A stretch of DNA of 64,000 nt from Sphingomonas sp. Leaf17 (GTDB taxonomy: Bacteria; Pseudomonadota; Alphaproteobacteria; Sphingomonadales; Sphingomonadaceae). The stretch covers positions 186,001-250,000 of the forward strand of contig NZ_LMKL01000001.1 of the NCBI RefSeq assembly GCF_001421505.1, given 5' to 3'. Under the pieces are notes generated by a model. It was not told where the DNA came from and searched no databases. It was given only the letters and a program-made list of their open reading frames with translations. How positions within the stretch are numbered: position 1 is the first letter of the stretch; every line of letters starts with the position of its first letter. Below are positions 46,466 to 56,306 of this stretch, in pieces. The translations under genes were made by a program, and so were the position numbers.

Positions 46466-47773
46466 ATGGCATCCCCCAATACCGATTTCACCCGGTCGCT
46501 GGCCGAAAGCCACCGCACCGTCGCCGTGCCCGCCGCCGCCAGGGGCTGGCGGCGGTTCGCGGCGTTTGCCGGCCCCGGCTATCTGGTCGCGGTCGGCTAT
46601 ATGGACCCCGGCAACTGGGCGACCGACATCGCCGGCGGGTCGGCCTTTGGCTATGCCCTGCTGTCGGTCGTGCTGATGTCCAACCTGATGGCGATCGTGC
46701 TGCAGGCGCTGGCCGCGCGGCTCGGCATCGCCGCCGGCATGGATCTGGCGCAGGCGTGCCGCGCGCACTATTCGCGGCCGGTGGCCTTCGCCCTGTGGGT
46801 GCTGTGCGAGATCGCGATCATCGCCTGCGACCTGGCCGAGGTGCTCGGCACCGCCATCGCGCTGAAACTGCTGTTCGGCCTGCCGCTGGTCTGGGGCGTG
46901 TGTCTGACCGCGCTCGACGTATTCCTGATCCTCGCGCTCCAGCGGTTCGGGTTTCGCAAGCTGGAGGCGTTCGTCATCGCGCTGCTGGCGATCATCGCCG
47001 GCTGTTTCGTCTTCGAACTGATCGCCGCACAGCCCAACCTGCGCGACGTCCTCGGCGGGCTGGTGCCGACGCCCGAAATCGTCACCGACCCGGCCAGGCT
47101 GTACCTGGCGATCGGCATCCTCGGCGCGACCGTCATGCCGCACAATCTCTACCTCCACTCCTCGATCGTCCAGACCCGCGCCTTCGCACAGGACGAGGCC
47201 GGCCGGCACGAGGCGGCGAAGATGGCGACGATCGACAGCACCGTCGCGCTGGCGCTCGCCTTCTTCATCAACGCCTCGATCCTGATCCTCGCGGCCGCCG
47301 CCTTCCACACCGCCGGCCGCACCGACATCGCCGAGATCGACGAGGCCTACCGCCTGCTCAGCCCGATGCTCGGCGTCGGCGCGGCCAGCGTGATCTTCGC
47401 GATCGCCCTGCTCGCCTCGGGCCAGAACTCGACGGTCACCGGCACGCTGGCGGGGCAGATCGTCATGGAGGGGTTCCTCCACCTGCGGATGAAGGTGTGG
47501 CTGCGGCGGATGGTCACGCGACTGCTGGCGATCGTGCCGGCTGTGCTGGTCGTCGGTGCCGCCGGCGACGCGGGCGCCACCCGCCTGCTGGTGCTGAGTC
47601 AGGTCATTCTCAGCCTGCAACTGCCCTTCGCGGTCGTGCCGCTGGTGCAGTTCACCAGCAACCGGACGGTCATGGGCAGTCTGGTGTCGCCACGCTGGCT
47701 GGGCGTCATCGCCTGGGTCATCACGACCGTCATCATCGGCCTGAACGCGACGCTGCTGTGGGGGATGCTGTAG
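46466..47773 (+). CDS. mntH: Nramp-family divalent metal (Mn2+/Fe2+) transporter
   Basis: The 435-residue protein has 11 predicted helices and both Nramp metal-site motifs: DPGN in [16 protein letters not shown] (helix 1) and [10 protein letters not shown] (helix 6), with [19 protein letters not shown] later. It should import Mn2+ or Fe2+ with protons. It starts at ATG 46466, with a weak AGG just before; a GTG directly upstream is in frame. It may be cotranscribed with the hemerythrin-like gene, which would link iron or manganese handling with a di-iron protein. A repeat lies after its stop. Confidence 0.93.
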   Translation: MASPNTDFTRSLAESHRTVAVPAAARGWRRFAAFAGPGYLVAVGYMDPGNWATDIAGGSAFGYALLSVVLMSNLMAIVLQALAARLGIAAGMDLAQACRAHYSRPVAFALWVLCEIAIIACDLAEVLGTAIALKLLFGLPLVWGVCLTALDVFLILALQRFGFRKLEAFVIALLAIIAGCFVFELIAAQPNLRDVLGGLVPTPEIVTDPARLYLAIGILGATVMPHNLYLHSSIVQTRAFAQDEAGRHEAAKMATIDSTVALALAFFINASILILAAAAFHTAGRTDIAEIDEAYRLLSPMLGVGAASVIFAIALLASGQNSTVTGTLAGQIVMEGFLHLRMKVWLRRMVTRLLAIVPAVLVVGAAGDAGATRLLVLSQVILSLQLPFAVVPLVQFTSNRTVMGSLVSPRWLGVIAWVITTVIIGLNATLLWGML

Positions 47774-47814
47774 GGCGACCGTATCGCGATGGGGCACCCC
47801 TACCCCGTCACCCA

Positions 47815-47837
47815 CGAGCGCAGCGAGGCAATGACGG
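47815..47837. repeat. Short intergenic inverted repeat
   Basis: CCGTCA (47815-47820) and TGACGG (47832-47837) enclose an 11-nt ACGAGCGCAGC-type core, between convergent mntH and acyl-CoA synthetase genes. It resembles a dispersed repeat of GC-rich alphaproteobacteria and may act in 3'-end formation. Confidence 0.45.
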
Positions 47838-47858
47838 ATCGTAAGGTTCCCGCCCACC

Positions 47859-49538
47859 TCACACCAGCGCCCGATACCGGTCCCTAAGCGTCACCTTGTC
47901 GATCTTCTCCGTCCCCAGGCGCGGCAGGGGTGCGTCGACGATCCAGATCCGCGCCGGCACCTTGAACGCCGCGATATGCTGGAACAGGAAGGCACACAGG
48001 TCGTCGGACGTCAGGTCCGCCCCGTCCTGCAACAGCACGACCGCGCCCGGCACCTCGCCATATTTCTCGTCGGGCAAGCCGAAGACCGCCGCCTCGGCAA
48101 CCTGCGGATGTTCGTACAGCGCGGCCTCGACCTCCAGGCAGCTGATATTCTCGCCGCCGCGGATGATGATGTCCTTCTTGCGGTCGACGATGAACAAATA
48201 GCCGTCCTCGTCCAGATAGCCGATGTCGCCGGTGCGGAAATAACCATCGGCGGTGAAGGCGTCGGCGGTCGCCTGGGGGTTTGCCCAATATTCTCGGAAA
48301 TTGGCGACCGAGCGGATACACACCTCGCCGCGCACCCCGGCCGCTTGCGCGTGGCCGGCATCGTCGAGGATCGCCATGTCGACCAGCGGCAGCGACGCGC
48401 GACCGGTCGAATTGGGCTTGGCCAGGTAATTGCTGCGCCAGTTGCCGGAACCGACGCTGTTCGTCTCGGTCAGGCCGTACCCGATCAGCGGCGCGCCGCC
48501 GCCCATCTCGTCGTTCAGCCGCCGGACATGCTCGACCGGACGCGGTGCGCCGCCGGCGGCGAAGTCGGTCACGGTCGACAGGTCATAGGCGGCGCGGTTG
48601 GGATGGGTCAGCATCTCGAAACTCATCAGCGGCACCCCGACGAAATAGGTGACTCGCTCCGCCTCGATCAGCCGCATCGCATCCTCGGCATCCCATTTCG
48701 CCATCAGCACCAGCTTGCGGCCCATCGCGAAGCTCTGCAGGAACACCGGGATTTCGGCGGTGACGTGGAATAGCGGCACGTTCAGCAACGTGGCCGGCTG
48801 CCCGACCGGCGGCGTGCCCATGTCGGTCGCGATACCCAGCATCGTCAGCGCCTGCGCCAGAAAACTGAACACGCCCTGCACCACCGCCCGGTGATCGGAC
48901 AGCGCCCCCTTGGACCGGCCGGTCGAGCCGGAGGTGAACAGGATCGTCGCGGCATCGTCGGGGCCGGGCTGCGGCAGGTCGTCGCGGCCATCCGGTGCCG
49001 TCCCCACCGCAACCAGCGCCTCGGCCAGCGGCAACCGGTCGTCGATCGTCACAACCCTGACGCCAAGGCCCGCCAGCCGGGCCGCGCGCGGTGGATCGGC
49101 GAACACCAGCCGGCAATCGACGTCGGCGATCGCGGCCGCCAGTTCCTCGGTCTGCCACCAGCCGTTCAATAAGGTCGCGACCCCGCCGGCCATGACGATC
49201 CCCATGTACAGCGCGATCCACGACGGCGAATTGCGCATCGCAATGCCGACCCGGTCGCCCATGCCGACCCCGTGATCGTGGACCAATGCAGCAGCGACGC
49301 CCCGCGCCTGCGCATACACCTCGGCAAAGGTCAGCCGCTCGGCTCCGGCGACCAGCATCGTCAGGCCGGCATGTTCGGCGCAATAATGCGCGAAGTAGGC
49401 GGGCAGCGACGGCGGCGCGGTGGCGATCATCGGCACGGATCGCCCGAACCGCTCCACCGTACCCAGCCGCAACGGGCCATCGTCGCCAGTCAGCCGTGCC
49501 AGATGCGCATCCATCAGCCGGTCCAGGTCCGTCCGCAT
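47859..49538 (-). CDS. Class I acyl-CoA synthetase (AMP-binding)
   Basis: The 559-residue protein activates a carboxylic acid to its CoA ester. The nucleotide loop is [15 protein letters not shown], followed by [11 protein letters not shown], the hinge [33 protein letters not shown] and a C-terminal catalytic lysine in [13 protein letters not shown]. It resembles medium/long-chain fatty-acid or steroid-type synthetases (FadD-like). The first ATGs at 49541 and 49538 follow GGAGAG; I use 49538 for better spacing. It diverges from lgt with only 65 nt between starts, so promoters must overlap. The substrate is unknown. Confidence 0.9.
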   Translation of the reverse strand: MRTDLDRLMDAHLARLTGDDGPLRLGTVERFGRSVPMIATAPPSLPAYFAHYCAEHAGLTMLVAGAERLTFAEVYAQARGVAAALVHDHGVGMGDRVGIAMRNSPSWIALYMGIVMAGGVATLLNGWWQTEELAAAIADVDCRLVFADPPRAARLAGLGVRVVTIDDRLPLAEALVAVGTAPDGRDDLPQPGPDDAATILFTSGSTGRSKGALSDHRAVVQGVFSFLAQALTMLGIATDMGTPPVGQPATLLNVPLFHVTAEIPVFLQSFAMGRKLVLMAKWDAEDAMRLIEAERVTYFVGVPLMSFEMLTHPNRAAYDLSTVTDFAAGGAPRPVEHVRRLNDEMGGGAPLIGYGLTETNSVGSGNWRSNYLAKPNSTGRASLPLVDMAILDDAGHAQAAGVRGEVCIRSVANFREYWANPQATADAFTADGYFRTGDIGYLDEDGYLFIVDRKKDIIIRGGENISCLEVEAALYEHPQVAEAAVFGLPDEKYGEVPGAVVLLQDGADLTSDDLCAFLFQHIAAFKVPARIWIVDAPLPRLGTEKIDKVTLRDRYRALV

Positions 49539-49603
49539 CATTCTCTCCACTTGGTCTAATGCCTTTGCGCCACTATGCAGACGCCAAACCCAGGGGGAAA
49601 GCC

Positions 49604-50503
49604 TTGATCCTGTCGTCTCTCGTTGCCGCTGCCGTCACCGCCCCGCCGGCGGGCCATGTCCGGTTCGCCGATCTGGGCCTTGACCCGGTCGTGTTCTCGG
49701 TCGGCTTCTTCACGCTGCGCTGGTACAGCCTCGCCTATATCGGCGGCATCCTGCTCGGCTGGTGGTATCTGCTGAAGCTGCTGGCCCAGCCGGGCGCGCC
49801 GATGGCCCGGCGCCATGCCGACGACCTCGTGTTCTACGCCACGCTCGGCGTCATCCTCGGCGGGCGGATCGGCTATGTCCTGTTCTACGCGCCGGAAATG
49901 ATCCTGCACCCGTTGCGCATCCTGCGGCTGTGGGACGGCGGCATGTCGTTCCATGGCGGCGTGATCGGCGTGTCGCTCGGCCTGATCCTGTTCGCGCGCA
50001 AGCACCAGCTGAACTGGCTGCGGGTCCACGACTATATCGCCTGCTGCGTGCCCTTCGGCCTCGGCCTCGGCCGCCTCGCCAATTTCGTCAATGGCGAGTT
50101 GTGGGGCAAGCCGACGACGGTTGCCTGGGGCATCGTGTTCGAGCGCACCGTGCCGTTCGGCATGGTCGAACCGGCCCGCCACCCGAGCCAGCTGTACGAG
50201 GCGGGACTTGAGGGCGTCGTGCTGTTCGCGCTGCTGTGGTTCGCGTTCTGGAAAACGAAGGCGCGCTATGCGCCGGGCAAGCTCGTCGGCCTGTTCCTCG
50301 TCGGCTACGGCCTTGCCCGCTTCACCGTCGAGTTCTTCCGCGAACCCGACCAGCAACTGCGCGCCTTTGCCGAGGCGACCGGCCTGCACATGGGCCAGTG
50401 GCTGTGCGTGCCGATGATCCTGGGCGGCCTGTTCCTGGTCGCCACCGCCGACAGGCGCCGCGTCCGCGTGGAGCCGATCGCCGGTACCGAAAGCGTCGCG
50501 TGA
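49604..50503 (+). CDS. lgt: Prolipoprotein diacylglyceryl transferase
   Basis: The 299-residue polytopic inner-membrane enzyme transfers diacylglycerol from phosphatidylglycerol to the lipobox cysteine of prelipoproteins. Signatures include [20 protein letters not shown], the Lgt motif [27 protein letters not shown] and [11 protein letters not shown] use the TTG at 49604, which has AGGGGGAA about 6 nt upstream. An in-frame ATG at 49559 exists but has no site and sits almost on the divergent gene's start. It is followed by the MidA-like methyltransferase, with a repeat at the junction. Confidence 0.95.
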   Translation: MILSSLVAAAVTAPPAGHVRFADLGLDPVVFSVGFFTLRWYSLAYIGGILLGWWYLLKLLAQPGAPMARRHADDLVFYATLGVILGGRIGYVLFYAPEMILHPLRILRLWDGGMSFHGGVIGVSLGLILFARKHQLNWLRVHDYIACCVPFGLGLGRLANFVNGELWGKPTTVAWGIVFERTVPFGMVEPARHPSQLYEAGLEGVVLFALLWFAFWKTKARYAPGKLVGLFLVGYGLARFTVEFFREPDQQLRAFAEATGLHMGQWLCVPMILGGLFLVATADRRRVRVEPIAGTESVA

Positions 50504-50507
50504 CGTC

Positions 50508-50605
50508 TCCCCTCCCGCTTGCGGGAGGGGTCGGGGGAGGGCATGGACCGCGGCATCATGTCTGAAGAAACCCCTCCCCTAACCCCTCCCGCAAGCGGGA
50601 GGGGA
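50508..50605. repeat. Inverted doublet of GC-rich palindromes around the methyltransferase start
   Basis: Copy 1 (50508-50541) contains the hairpin CCCCTCCCGC-TT-GCGGGAGGGG, and copy 2 (50571-50605) contains CCCCTCCCGC-AA-GCGGGAGGGG in inverted order. The flanking GGGGAGGG tails also match. The two copies can pair over their whole length, with a 29-nt loop containing both candidate start codons (50543, 50558). Copy 2 is translated and encodes TPPLTPPASGRG at the protein's N-terminus. Confidence 0.8.
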
Positions 50606-51643
50606 ACGGAAACCACCCCCCTCACCGACCGTCTCGCCAGCGCGATGACGCTGGCCGGGCCGATGTCGGTCGCGCAGTTCATGGCCGCCGCCAACGCGCA
50701 CTATTACGCCAGCCGCGACCCGCTGGGGACCGCCGGAGACTTCACCACCGCGCCCGAAATCAGCCAGATGTTCGGCGAGCTGATCGGCCTGTGGTGCGCC
50801 GACCTTTGGGACCGCGCCGGTCGCCCGGACGTGGCGTGGGTCGAACTGGGACCGGGCCGCGGGACGCTCGCCGCCGACGCACTGCGGGCGATGGCGCGCG
50901 CCGGCCTGACCCCGCCGGTGCATTTCGTCGAAACCAGCCCGGTGCTGCGCGTTCGGCAGGCAGAGCGCGTGCCGAACGCAACGTGGCACGACGCGATCGA
51001 CACGCTGCCAACCGACCGCGCGCTGATCGTCGTCGCCAACGAATTTTTTGACGCGCTGCCGATCCGCCAACTGGTCAAGCGCGAGCAGTGGCACGAACGC
51101 CTCGTCGCCTGTCAGGATACGCTGTTCCTGCCGATCGCCGGCGCGGCCCTGCCTGATTCGGTGATTCCCGAACCCCTGCGCGACGCAGCGCCGGGGTCGA
51201 TCCTGGAAGCCTCCCCCGACTCGATCGCGGTCATGCGTGCGCTGGCCGCGCGCGTGGTGGCGCAGGGCGGCGCGGTGCTCGCCATCGACTATGGCTATGA
51301 AGGTCCGGCGGTCGGCGACACGTTGCAGGCGGTGCGCGGCCACGGTTTCGCCAATCCCTTCGACACGCCCGGCGAGCAGGATCTGACCGCGCATGTCGAT
51401 TTCGCGACGCTCGCCGCCGCCGCGCAAGGCTGTGGCGGCGTCGCTTGGGGTCCGGTCGACCAGCGCGACCTGCTCGGCGCGCTCGGCATCGACGCGCGGG
51501 CGAGCGTGCTGGCCGCCGCCAGTCCCGACCGCGCCGACCGGATCCTCGCCGACCGCAACCGGCTGATGCAGGCGATGGGCACCCTGTTCAAGGCGCTGGC
51601 CGTCACCGCGCCCGGCTGGCCCGCCCCGGCCGCGTTCGCATGA
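50543..51643 (+). CDS. SAM-dependent methyltransferase, MidA/NDUFAF7-like
   Basis: The 366-residue protein matches the DUF185/NDUFAF7 family. Signatures are the opening GPMSVAQFMAAANAHYYASRDPLGTAGDFTTAPEISQMFGE region, the SAM-binding loop WVELGPGRGTLAADALRA, and VVANEFFDALPIRQL. The mitochondrial homologue methylates an arginine of a complex I subunit, so a protein-arginine methyltransferase role is plausible. The N-terminal ~20 residues are encoded by an inserted palindromic repeat and are not conserved. Start choice: ATG 50543 has GGGGGA 4 nt upstream, supplied by the repeat; ATG 50558 has none. It is coupled to the GNAT gene by a 4-nt overlap. Confidence 0.88.
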   Translation: MDRGIMSEETPPLTPPASGRGTETTPLTDRLASAMTLAGPMSVAQFMAAANAHYYASRDPLGTAGDFTTAPEISQMFGELIGLWCADLWDRAGRPDVAWVELGPGRGTLAADALRAMARAGLTPPVHFVETSPVLRVRQAERVPNATWHDAIDTLPTDRALIVVANEFFDALPIRQLVKREQWHERLVACQDTLFLPIAGAALPDSVIPEPLRDAAPGSILEASPDSIAVMRALAARVVAQGGAVLAIDYGYEGPAVGDTLQAVRGHGFANPFDTPGEQDLTAHVDFATLAAAAQGCGGVAWGPVDQRDLLGALGIDARASVLAAASPDRADRILADRNRLMQAMGTLFKALAVTAPGWPAPAAFA

Positions 51644-52152
51644 GCGCCACCAGCCGCGACGCCCTGCCCGCCGACGGCCCCGCACTCGCCGCGATGGGTC
51701 GCCAGTCGTTCACCGAGACGTTCGGCACGCTTTACGCCCCCGCCGATCTGGCCGCGTTCCTCGACACGACGTTCGGCCCCGCCGGCCTGCCCGCGCAGCT
51801 TGGTGACCCGGCCTACCGAATCCGCGTGGCGACCAGCGGCGACGCAATCGTCGGCTTCGCCAAGCTGGGACCGGTGCTGTTTCCCGGCGACTGGCCGGCG
51901 GACGCGATCGAATTGCACCAGCTCTATGCGCTGGCCGACAGCCACGGCACGGGGGTCGGCCCGTTGCTGATGGACTGGGCGATCGCGACCGCAAGGCGCA
52001 TGGGATGCAGCGCGCTGATCCTCAGCGTCTATGTCGACAATCACCGTGCGCGCGCCTTCTATGCCCGCTACGGTTTCGTCGACATCGGCCGTTACGACTT
52101 CGCGGTCGGCACCCATATCGACGAGGACCGGATCATGCGGCTGACGCTGTGA
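51640..52152 (+). CDS. GNAT-family N-acetyltransferase
   Basis: The 170-residue protein has the acetyl-CoA-binding GNAT fold: LHQLYALADSHGTGVGPLLMDWAIATA holds the pyrophosphate-binding loop (about 98-115). LILSVYVDNHRARAFYARYGFVDIG is the C-terminal motif B, common in RimI- and spermidine-type enzymes. The substrate is unknown. It starts at ATG 51640 overlapping the methyltransferase stop and its stop overlaps the pgeF GTG, giving a three-gene coupled unit. Confidence 0.9.
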   Translation: MSATSRDALPADGPALAAMGRQSFTETFGTLYAPADLAAFLDTTFGPAGLPAQLGDPAYRIRVATSGDAIVGFAKLGPVLFPGDWPADAIELHQLYALADSHGTGVGPLLMDWAIATARRMGCSALILSVYVDNHRARAFYARYGFVDIGRYDFAVGTHIDEDRIMRLTL

Positions 52153-52928
52153 CGACCACCACCCCCGACATCGACGTGATCCGCGCCCGGACGCTGGCCG
52201 GTATCGCGCACGGCTTTCTCGGCCGGCGCGGCGGTGTGTCGACCGGCCTCCACGCCGGGCTGAACGTCGGACCGGGGTCGGAGGACGACCCAGCGGCGGT
52301 CGCCGAAAACCGCCGGCGGGCGCTGCAGGTGATCCTGCCCGGCACGACATTGCTGACCCCCTATCAGGTCCATTCCGCCGACGCCGTGGTCGTGACCGCC
52401 GCCTTTGCCGACCACGACCGCCCCCATGCCGACGCGCTGGTCACCAACCGCCCCGGCTTGGCCCTCGGCATCCTGACCGCCGATTGCGCGCCGGTGCTGC
52501 TGGCCGACCGCACGGCCGGCGTGGTCGGGGCCGCCCATGCCGGCTGGAAGGGCGCGATCGCCGGCGTTACCGATTCGACCATCGCCGCGATGGAGACGCT
52601 GGGCGCGGACCGCGCCCGGATCGTCGCCGCGATCGGTCCGTGCATCGCCCGCACCGCATACGAAGTGGACGCCGCCTTCCAGCGCCGGTTCACCGACGCC
52701 GATCCGGCGAACGAACGCTTCTTCGTCGATTCCCGCGCGGGCCATCACCGTTTCGACCTGGAGGCCTATGTCACCCACCGACTGGCCGCCGCCGGGATCG
52801 GCCGGGTCGAGGCGCTTGGTCTGGACACCTATGCCGACGATTCCCGCTTCTACAGCTATCGCCGCTCCACCCACCGGTCGGAACCGGGCTATGGCCGGCA
52901 GATCGCCATCATCGGCATGATGGACTGA
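52149..52928 (+). CDS. pgeF: Peptidoglycan editing factor/purine nucleoside phosphorylase YfiH family
   Basis: The 259-residue protein belongs to the YfiH/PgeF (laccase domain) family, with the metal/active-site residues in TPYQVHSADAV, LTADCAPVLLADR and AAHAGWKGAIAG, plus GPCIARTAYEVD. Members are reported as peptidoglycan editing factors in E. coli and as purine nucleoside phosphorylases/adenosine deaminases in other work, not as true polyphenol oxidases. It starts at GTG 52149 overlapping the GNAT stop. Its position downstream of lgt and the MidA-like gene is typical for alphaproteobacteria. Confidence 0.92.
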   Translation: MTTTTPDIDVIRARTLAGIAHGFLGRRGGVSTGLHAGLNVGPGSEDDPAAVAENRRRALQVILPGTTLLTPYQVHSADAVVVTAAFADHDRPHADALVTNRPGLALGILTADCAPVLLADRTAGVVGAAHAGWKGAIAGVTDSTIAAMETLGADRARIVAAIGPCIARTAYEVDAAFQRRFTDADPANERFFVDSRAGHHRFDLEAYVTHRLAAAGIGRVEALGLDTYADDSRFYSYRRSTHRSEPGYGRQIAIIGMMD

Positions 52929-53059
52929 ACCCGAAACACCGATGCCGTAGCAACAGGCGCTTGCTGAGACGCAAAGACAAGAAACTGCAACATTATGTCC
53001 TGTGGCGCTGGTCGCGCCCTCTTTCCGCGCGCCCTCCCGGCGTGTAGCGCGGTTGTGTC

Positions 53060-54328
53060 TTGGACAACGCCCGCCCCCTTCCCGCAACCGCCATCACCGC
53101 CTTGTGTCTCGCCCATCTGGCGACGATGGCGAGTCGGTCGGCGTTTGCCGCGATCGTCCCCGTGCTGGGGCGGCAATATCACTTCACCGACACCGCGCTC
53201 GGCGTGCTGATGGGTCCGGCGTTCGCGGTGATGTATGGCGTGGCCGCGATCACTTTCGGGTCCTGGGCGGATCGACACGCGCCGCGCCGCCTGATGATCG
53301 CCGGTCTGGCCGTCGTGGCCGTGGCGTCGGGTATCGTCGCGATCAGCGACCGGTTCGGCCTGTTCTTCCTCGGCCAGCTGTTGCTGGGGCTTGGGCAGGC
53401 GGCGTTCGTGCCTGCCGCCATCCTGCTGATCGTGCGCGATGCGCCGCGCGGCCGGACTGGACCACCCCCGCTGGCGCTGTTCACCGGCGCATCGGCGCTT
53501 GGCCGCAGCACCGGATTCATGATCGCGGGTCTGGTGCTGGCGGCGAGCCTCACGCTGGGCCGGACGACCGGTATCGACGGCTGGCGCGTCCTGCCGCTGG
53601 TGATGGCGCTGTCGATTGCTTTGCTGGCCGGGGTGTGTTGCCGGACCCTGCCGCGCCATCGCGCGATACGCCCCGATGCGCCGGCGCTGGCCCCGGCCCA
53701 CGCCACCGGGCCTGTACCGGCCGCGCTGATCCCGCTGTTCGCCGCAGCCTTTGCACCGGTCCTGATCGGCCAGAGCATCGCCGCGTGGATGCCGTCGCTG
53801 CTCGTGCGGATGCGCGGGTTCACGCCGGCCGACGCCGCGACGGTCTTCGGCGGTATCCTGCTCGTCATGGGGTTTGCCGGGCAGCTTGTCGGTGGACTGG
53901 CGATACAGCGGATCGCGTGGATTTCCCGCCGGCCCCTCGTCGCCAACGCCGTCTGCCTCGGCATCGCCCTGCCCCTGCTGGTCGTCGCCACCCACGCCCC
54001 GCGACCGGTCGTCATCGGCCTGTCGCTGGCCGGTGTCCTGCTGGTGATCGGGATGGCGGCGTTCATCGCCCTGCAGGCCGTCCAGACCGCATCGCCCGCC
54101 GACCGGCGCGGCACCACGACGGGCGTCTTCCTGGCGCTGGTCACGCTGGTCGGGGCCGGCGGCGGGCCGCTGCTGACCGGCCTGTTGAGTGATTCGGGCC
54201 TGACCGCAGCGGATGGTCAGGGGCTGGCGGCCGCGCTGGTCCTGGTCGCCGCCGGCGGGGCCGGGTTCAACGCGCTGCTGGCGGCGGGCATCGCGATCCG
54301 GCCGACGACGCTGGCGGCCGTGCGGTGA
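53060..54328 (+). CDS. Major facilitator superfamily transporter
   Basis: The 422-residue protein has 12 predicted helices, with a loop 2-3 signature GSWADRHAPRRLM and repeated small-residue helices. It resembles efflux-type MFS carriers with no clear substrate. The TTG at 53060 allows the first helix (TAITALCLAHLATMASRSAFAAIVPVLG region) to be included; no strong ribosome site is visible, and an internal ATG near 53126 would truncate that helix. It is translationally coupled (GTGA) to the following AraC-family gene, which probably regulates it. The 131 nt upstream hold no other feature. Confidence 0.85.
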   Translation: MDNARPLPATAITALCLAHLATMASRSAFAAIVPVLGRQYHFTDTALGVLMGPAFAVMYGVAAITFGSWADRHAPRRLMIAGLAVVAVASGIVAISDRFGLFFLGQLLLGLGQAAFVPAAILLIVRDAPRGRTGPPPLALFTGASALGRSTGFMIAGLVLAASLTLGRTTGIDGWRVLPLVMALSIALLAGVCCRTLPRHRAIRPDAPALAPAHATGPVPAALIPLFAAAFAPVLIGQSIAAWMPSLLVRMRGFTPADAATVFGGILLVMGFAGQLVGGLAIQRIAWISRRPLVANAVCLGIALPLLVVATHAPRPVVIGLSLAGVLLVIGMAAFIALQAVQTASPADRRGTTTGVFLALVTLVGAGGGPLLTGLLSDSGLTAADGQGLAAALVLVAAGGAGFNALLAAGIAIRPTTLAAVR

Positions 54329-55326
54329 CCGGCCCCGACGCCACGATCTTTCGGTTCGACAGTGCCACGCTGCCCGAAGACGAGCGATTCGACCGATACC
54401 GCGATCTCTATGCCAATGGATCCGACGCCATACGGCTCGGCCCCGATTTTGCCGCGCGGGTCACCGCCTGGGCGTCCGACCGGGTCACCATCTACGAACG
54501 CGACCTGCACGATGTCGGCCATGTCCGCGGGGCGGAACGGGCCGGACAGGACGGGTTTGACCACCTGCTGCTGACCCTCGTCGCCGACGGCGCGGTGGAG
54601 GTGGACACCGGTCGCGGGTTCGCGCCGGTCCCGGCCGGCAGCGGCGTCATTCTCGACATGCAGCGGCCGATGCGCAACCGGACGCGGTTCGCACGATCCT
54701 ACAACATCCGCATCGCCCGCGACGATTTCCTCGCCACCATCGGGCCGGTCCGCAACCTGCATGGCACGATCCTGTCGGCGGACGGCACCGCGCTGCTGAT
54801 CGACTATGTCGCGCTGTTGCTCCGTCGCATGGATGCGCTGAACCCGCCCGCGCGGCGGTCCGCGATCGACGCGCTGTTTTTGCTGGTCGCCGGTGCCCTG
54901 GGCGCGGTCACCGGTGCCGTCGAGCGGCCCGCAACCGCGCGCGATGCGATGCGCCTGTCCCGCATCCGCGCGCTGATCGACGCGCATATCGCCGATCCCG
55001 CGCTTGGCCCCGACATGATCGTCCAGCGTGCCGATCTGTCGCGCGCCACCCTGTACCGGCTGTTCAAGCCCTATGGCGGCCTGACCAGCCATATCCAGAC
55101 ACGCCGGCTGCAACTGCTGCTGCTGGCGTTGAACGACGAGGCTGAAACGCGCCCCTTCGGTGAACTGGCGCTCGACGCCGGCTTCCGCAGCGAGGCCCAT
55201 GCCAGTCGCCTGTTCCAGAAGCGATACGGGATTCGCCCGGGCCAGTACCGCATCGAACGCGCGGCGCAGGGCAGCACGCCGGTACCGCTGCGCGCGATGC
55301 AGTTTCTGGACGACACGATGCGCTGA
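54325..55326 (+). CDS. AraC-family transcriptional regulator
   Basis: The 333-residue protein has an N-terminal AraC-binding-like sensor domain and a C-terminal double helix-turn-helix. The first helix pair is ADLSRATLYRLFKPYGGLTSHIQTRRL; the second is GELALDAGFRSEAHASRLFQKRYGIRPGQYR, an AraC signature. It starts at GTG 54325, overlapping the MFS gene stop by 4 nt, which implies local control of that transporter. The ligand is unknown. Confidence 0.9.
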   Translation: MTGPDATIFRFDSATLPEDERFDRYRDLYANGSDAIRLGPDFAARVTAWASDRVTIYERDLHDVGHVRGAERAGQDGFDHLLLTLVADGAVEVDTGRGFAPVPAGSGVILDMQRPMRNRTRFARSYNIRIARDDFLATIGPVRNLHGTILSADGTALLIDYVALLLRRMDALNPPARRSAIDALFLLVAGALGAVTGAVERPATARDAMRLSRIRALIDAHIADPALGPDMIVQRADLSRATLYRLFKPYGGLTSHIQTRRLQLLLLALNDEAETRPFGELALDAGFRSEAHASRLFQKRYGIRPGQYRIERAAQGSTPVPLRAMQFLDDTMR

Positions 55327-55463
55327 CCACCGGATTCTAAAATCCAAAATGGACCGATGTCTCAGCGATGAGACGACCGGGCATGGTCCACATCGACCGT
55401 TTTGTACCAAGGAGAACCGTTCCGGCGCAACGCCTTGCCACTGCCGGACGTGCGGAGAATAAC

Positions 55464-56252
55464 ATGGTTTCGTCATCGGCAGCCCTGGCATTACGGGATT
55501 CCGCCACGGTGATCCGGGCCGCCCTGCCCACCGCCCGCGCGGCGCGTGATCCGGGCCTGCCATCATGGACGCTGCCGGGTGAGGCGCGGGTGCTGGTGAC
55601 GCGCGGCCCGGGTCATGTCGCGACGACGATCGGCAATCGCCACTACGCGCCCCTGCCCGCCATCGCCATCGTCGGCCCGACCAGCAAGCCGCGCCTGTCC
55701 TGGAGTGACGCGGCCTCCTCGATCGAAATACCGCTGACGGCGCTCGACTGGTGCGGGCTGACCGACGTTTCGGCCGAGACGATCGCCGACCGCATCGTGA
55801 CGCCCGATCAGCTTGGCATGGAGGCGTTTGCCGACGATCTGGCGGTGCTGCTGTCCCCGGTACATAGCGAGCAGGACGTGGCCCGGATCGTGCGCGGACT
55901 GATCGCGGATCATGTCGTGGGCACCATGTCGACCGTCGTGCCGCAAATCCGGGCACTGATGCGCATCGTTGACGATACCATGATCGTCGATGCGACGGCG
56001 GTTGCCGATCAGGTCGGCCTTGCCCCGCACACATTGCGCCGGATCGCCCTTCGCCAGTTCGGTTTCCCGGCGAAGACCGTGTTGATCCGCCGCCGGTTCC
56101 TGCACGCCATGGACCGGTTTCGGACGAGCGGCATGGACATGTCCAGCGCGGTGGCCTGCGGCTATTTCGACAGCTCGCATTTCCTGCGCGATGCCAAACG
56201 CTTCCTCGGCATGACGCCGCGACGGTTCCTGGCCTCGGTCGCGCCGCACTAA
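55464..56252 (+). CDS. AraC-type helix-turn-helix regulator with divergent sensor domain
   Basis: The 262-residue protein ends in an AraC-type DNA-binding region: ATAVADQVGLAPHTLRRIALRQFG and SSAVACGYFDSSHFLRDAKRFLGMTPRRFL (about 205-258). The N-terminal 190 residues are not a domain I recognise. The ATG at 55464 has CGGAG 7 nt upstream; the frame is open for 32 codons further upstream without a site. It lies after another AraC-family gene but is separated by 137 nt and is probably transcribed alone. A strong hairpin follows it. Confidence 0.82.
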   Translation: MVSSSAALALRDSATVIRAALPTARAARDPGLPSWTLPGEARVLVTRGPGHVATTIGNRHYAPLPAIAIVGPTSKPRLSWSDAASSIEIPLTALDWCGLTDVSAETIADRIVTPDQLGMEAFADDLAVLLSPVHSEQDVARIVRGLIADHVVGTMSTVVPQIRALMRIVDDTMIVDATAVADQVGLAPHTLRRIALRQFGFPAKTVLIRRRFLHAMDRFRTSGMDMSSAVACGYFDSSHFLRDAKRFLGMTPRRFLASVAPH

Positions 56253-56261
56253 GGAAACGCA

Positions 56262-56297
56262 TCCGCCATCGTACCGGGGGGCCGGTACGATGGCGGA
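56262..56297. terminator. Strong bidirectional hairpin between convergent genes
   Basis: A perfect 16-bp stem (TCCGCCATCGTACCGG with its reverse complement) and a GGGG loop lie 10 nt after the AraC-type gene and 10 nt from the katE stop. It has no T-run, but its position between convergent genes fits transcription termination for both. Confidence 0.7.
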
Positions 56298-56306
56298 CCG
56301 ATCGGG

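Noticed and set aside
52149..52928. Polyphenol oxidase/laccase function for the YfiH-family gene
   Set aside because: The residues are those of the YfiH/PgeF family, for which peptidoglycan editing or nucleoside phosphorylase roles are better supported than multicopper oxidase activity.
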